A DNA stretch of 64,000 nt, taken from contig CACIJH010000002.1 in assembly GCA_902586905.1 (NCBI GenBank), positions 61,849-125,848 on the forward strand. Reading direction: 5' to 3'. Positions within the stretch are counted from its first letter, which is position 1. Every line of letters starts with the position of its first letter. Under the pieces are notes generated by a model that had not been told where the DNA came from, made no database searches, and saw only the letters and a program-made list of their open reading frames with translations. The stretch comes from an uncultured Bacteroidota bacterium. GTDB taxonomy: Bacteria; Bacteroidota; Bacteroidia; Flavobacteriales; Flavobacteriaceae. Position numbers and translations under genes: made by a program. This document shows, piece by piece, positions 61,356-64,000 of this stretch.

Positions 61356-62220
61356 TTTGGAGTCGTTTGGTCAGGGCTTTAAATTCTTTTTTGGAAGAAA
61401 ATGGAACGACAATTTGCCCACCTCCAGAGGAGTTGAGTTGAATTCGCACTTTCTCACCAAATATATTTTTATAGAAAGCGATTTTACCTTCTACATATGG
61501 GTTGGACGCTGGCGTTTTTTTGGTTGGTGTAGAAGCATCTGTTTTTACAAGCTTTTCAGTGGCACGCACAGACAAGCCTTTGGCTAGGATTTGTTCGTAG
61601 ATGCTCAGTTGTTTACTTCGCTCCTCAACAGAGATCAGCGCTCGCCCATGACCCATTGAAATAAATCCATCACGTATACCTGTTTGTATGATTGGATCGA
61701 GGCGAAGGAGTCGGATATAATTTGTAATTGTGGAGCGTTTTTTTCCAACACGTTCACTCAATTCCTCTTGCGTCAGTTCAATTTCATCGATCAATCGTTG
61801 ATAGGAGAGTGCGATCTCAATTGGATCTAGGTCTTCACGTTGGATGTTTTCCACCAAAGCCATTTCCAGCGACTCCTGGTCGTCGGCTATACGAATGAAA
61901 GAAGGGATTGTTTGTAACCCAACACTTTTGGCAGCTCTCAAACGCCTTTCACCAGAGACAAGTTGAAAATTATCGTTTTCAATTTTTCGAACTGTAATTG
62001 GCTGAATCACACCAAGTGCCTGAATTGATTTTGCTAGATCTTCAATTGATTCTTCGTTAAAGTTTGTTCTTGGCTGAAATGGATTGACTTCGACTTTTTC
62101 AAGTGGAAGTTCAATTACATTTCCAATAATTTCTTCTTTGCTTGCTGCAGATTTTTCTGAGTCGTCTAACAATGCAGACAACCCACGACCGAGTGCTTGG
62201 CGCTTATTTGCTTTTGCCAT
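61345..62220 (-). CDS. parB: Chromosome partitioning protein ParB
   Basis: RQALGRGLSALLDD; NPFQPRTNFNEESIEDLAKSIQALGVIQPITVR; LVSGERRLRAAK; ALVENIQREDLDPIEIALSYQRL. Confidence 0.96.
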   Translation of the reverse strand: MAKANKRQALGRGLSALLDDSEKSAASKEEIIGNVIELPLEKVEVNPFQPRTNFNEESIEDLAKSIQALGVIQPITVRKIENDNFQLVSGERRLRAAKSVGLQTIPSFIRIADDQESLEMALVENIQREDLDPIEIALSYQRLIDEIELTQEELSERVGKKRSTITNYIRLLRLDPIIQTGIRDGFISMGHGRALISVEERSKQLSIYEQILAKGLSVRATEKLVKTDASTPTKKTPASNPYVEGKIAFYKNIFGEKVRIQLNSSGGGQIVVPFSSKKEFKALTKRLQSDS

Positions 62221-62986
62221 TTAACTTGTTTTTTTCAATGACTTCATGGGCTAAATTTAAGTAATTTTCAGCACCTTTACTTGTACTGTCATAATCTAAA
62301 ATAGATTCCCCATAACTAGGTGCTTCACCAATTTTTACATTCCTTTGAATAATGGTGTTAAAGACCATTTCGTGGAAGTGTTTTTTGACTTCATCCACGA
62401 CTTGGTTTGAGAGTCGTAGTCTGGAGTCGTACATGGTGAGGAGCATCCCTTCAATTTCTAAATTTTTATTGTGAATACGTTGCACACTCTTAATTGTGTT
62501 GAGTAGCTTTCCTAGACCCTCCAAAGCGAAGTATTCACATTGAATAGGGATCAAAACAGAGTCTGATGTCGTGAGAGCGTTGAGTGTGAGAAGCCCAAGA
62601 GATGGCGCGCAATCGATGATCACAAAATCGTATTGTGAACGAACATCTTCCAGTGCTTGAAAAAGCATGTATTCTCTGTTTGGCTTGTCAACAAGTTCGA
62701 TTTCAACAGCAACCAAGTCGATGTGTGCAGGTACGATATCAACATTGATCGCAGGAACTGTCGTCGTCGCTTCGCTTAGTGGAATAGAGTGTCCGAGTAA
62801 TTGATAGGTTCCTTTGCTTTGTTTTTCAACATCAAGACCAAGCCCAGAAGTGGCATTTGCCTGAGGATCGGCATCAATAAGCAATACTTTTTTTTCTAAA
62901 ACACCTAGACTAGCTGCAAGATTGACTGCAGTTGTTGTTTTTCCAACGCCACCTTTTTGATTCGCAACAGCAATGATTTTTCCCAT
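62204..62986 (-). CDS. parA: ParA family ATPase (Soj)
   Basis: MGKIIAVANQKGGVGKTTTAVNLAASLG; LIDADPQANATSGLG; FVIIDCAPSLGLLTLNAL. Confidence 0.96.
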   Translation of the reverse strand: MGKIIAVANQKGGVGKTTTAVNLAASLGVLEKKVLLIDADPQANATSGLGLDVEKQSKGTYQLLGHSIPLSEATTTVPAINVDIVPAHIDLVAVEIELVDKPNREYMLFQALEDVRSQYDFVIIDCAPSLGLLTLNALTTSDSVLIPIQCEYFALEGLGKLLNTIKSVQRIHNKNLEIEGMLLTMYDSRLRLSNQVVDEVKKHFHEMVFNTIIQRNVKIGEAPSYGESILDYDSTSKGAENYLNLAHEVIEKNKLNGKSK

Positions 62987-63058
62987 GAGGCACATTCTAA
63001 AACTGTATCTAAAAATACAATATCGCTGCGTTTAAAGGCACTTTAAAAAGCAAAAAAA

Positions 63059-63934
63059 TTACTTTTTTTTCAACATTGCTTTTTTGAGTATCGACCAGAG
63101 TGCTTTTGGGATTTTGTCAAGCATATTAAATTGCCCTGCTCCTTTGAGCCACTCACCACCATCCAGCACAATCACTTCTCCATTGAGGTATGCCCCAAAA
63201 TCCGAAACCATGTAGGCTGCTAGGTTGGCCAACTCTTGATGATCACCCACACGACCGAGGGGTACTTTTTTGGAAGGATCAAACTTTTTCACCAATGGCC
63301 CAGGCAATAATCGATCCCAAGCCCCTTTGGTGGGGAATGGACCAGGTGCTATGGCGTTGAAACGCATACCATATTTTGACCATTCGACTGCCAATGAGCG
63401 TGTCATGGCCATGACACCTGCTTTTGCAGTTGCAGATGGCACAACATAGCCAGAGCCTGTGAAGGCATAGGTGGTTATGATGTTCAACACATTGACGTTC
63501 TTTTGTTTTGTTTTGATCCAGTGTTTACCAAAAACCATCGTACAGTTTTTTGTTCCCTTGAGCACGATATCTACAATAGTATCAAAGGCGTTACTAGACA
63601 GGTTTTCGGTAGGGGAGATAAAGTTCCCAGCTGCGTTGTTTAGAAGCACATCAATTGGACCAAAATGATCGGTGACCTGTTGGTGCATTTGTTCTACTTG
63701 CTCGTAATGTCTCACATCACAAGCAACTGCAAAACACTCACCACCAGTCGATTCGCTTAACTCCTTGGCTGTTGCTTCAAGTTTTTCGATCTTCCGTGAA
63801 GTGATCGCTACCTTTGCGCCAAGCTCCAAAAAATATGAAGTCATCGCTTTTCCTAGGCCACTTCCGCCACCTGTTACTACAATAACTTTTCCTGCTAAAC
63901 TCCCATCTCGGAGCATTTTATCGGTATGTGTCAT
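63059..63934 (-). CDS. SDR family oxidoreductase (2,4-dienoyl-CoA reductase-like)
   Basis: VIVVTGGGSGLGKAMTSYFLELGAKVAITSRK; LLNNAAGNFISPTENLS; KAGVMAMTRSLAVEWSKYGMRFNAIAPGPFPTKGAWDRL. Confidence 0.9.
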   Translation of the reverse strand: MTHTDKMLRDGSLAGKVIVVTGGGSGLGKAMTSYFLELGAKVAITSRKIEKLEATAKELSESTGGECFAVACDVRHYEQVEQMHQQVTDHFGPIDVLLNNAAGNFISPTENLSSNAFDTIVDIVLKGTKNCTMVFGKHWIKTKQKNVNVLNIITTYAFTGSGYVVPSATAKAGVMAMTRSLAVEWSKYGMRFNAIAPGPFPTKGAWDRLLPGPLVKKFDPSKKVPLGRVGDHQELANLAAYMVSDFGAYLNGEVIVLDGGEWLKGAGQFNMLDKIPKALWSILKKAMLKKK

Positions 63935-64000
63935 AGGGTTAAAAATACAATTTTTAAGAGGAAGTTTTTACGCTATCCCTAAATTCGACAATGAATATAT

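Noticed and set aside
61345-62995. Plasmid-type partition locus
   Set aside because: ParAB here sits in the chromosomal parA-parB-DUF5683-dapB-lepB context; no replication gene.

Overview
This 64 kb window looks like the chromosome of a marine-type, low-GC Bacteroidota (Flavobacteriia-like) bacterium. That assignment is an inference from gene content (PorQ, head-GIN domain protein, CAL67264-type membrane protein, RprXY-like system, short LeuA) and from TTTG-N19-TAnnTTTG type promoters. Almost all of it is dense housekeeping sequence: recN(partial)-fabI-ybbR-coaE-HK/RR, lon-porQ-cmk-rpsA, leuACDB, dnaK, a nearly complete menaquinone cluster (menI-like/F/D/B/A/C/CPBP/E), fumC, prfB, a likely sulfonolipid (capnine) gene pair, pyrR-pyrB-rnz-pdxH-sixA-ppk-ppx, dnaX, the RNase P RNA, and lepB-dapB-DUF5683-parB-parA. 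I saw no CRISPR array, prophage, IS element, tRNA or rRNA. The observations most worth a second look are: (i) a pseudoknot-capable rpsA leader directly downstream of a good Bacteroidota promoter; (ii) a prfB programmed +1 frameshift site, not shown in the ORF track, that carries a strong Shine-Dalgarno in a phylum that largely does not use SD for initiation; (iii) three independently interrupted genes (hicB-like with in-frame TAA, miaE with a lost ATG and a T-run indel, a VOC protein with in-frame TAG); (iv) a 7-3-7 repeat geometry (ACTGACA half-sites) upstream of both dnaK and lon; and (v) small ORFs missing from the track. I did not find an obviously new multi-gene system. All calls come from reading the sequence, and no database search was run.
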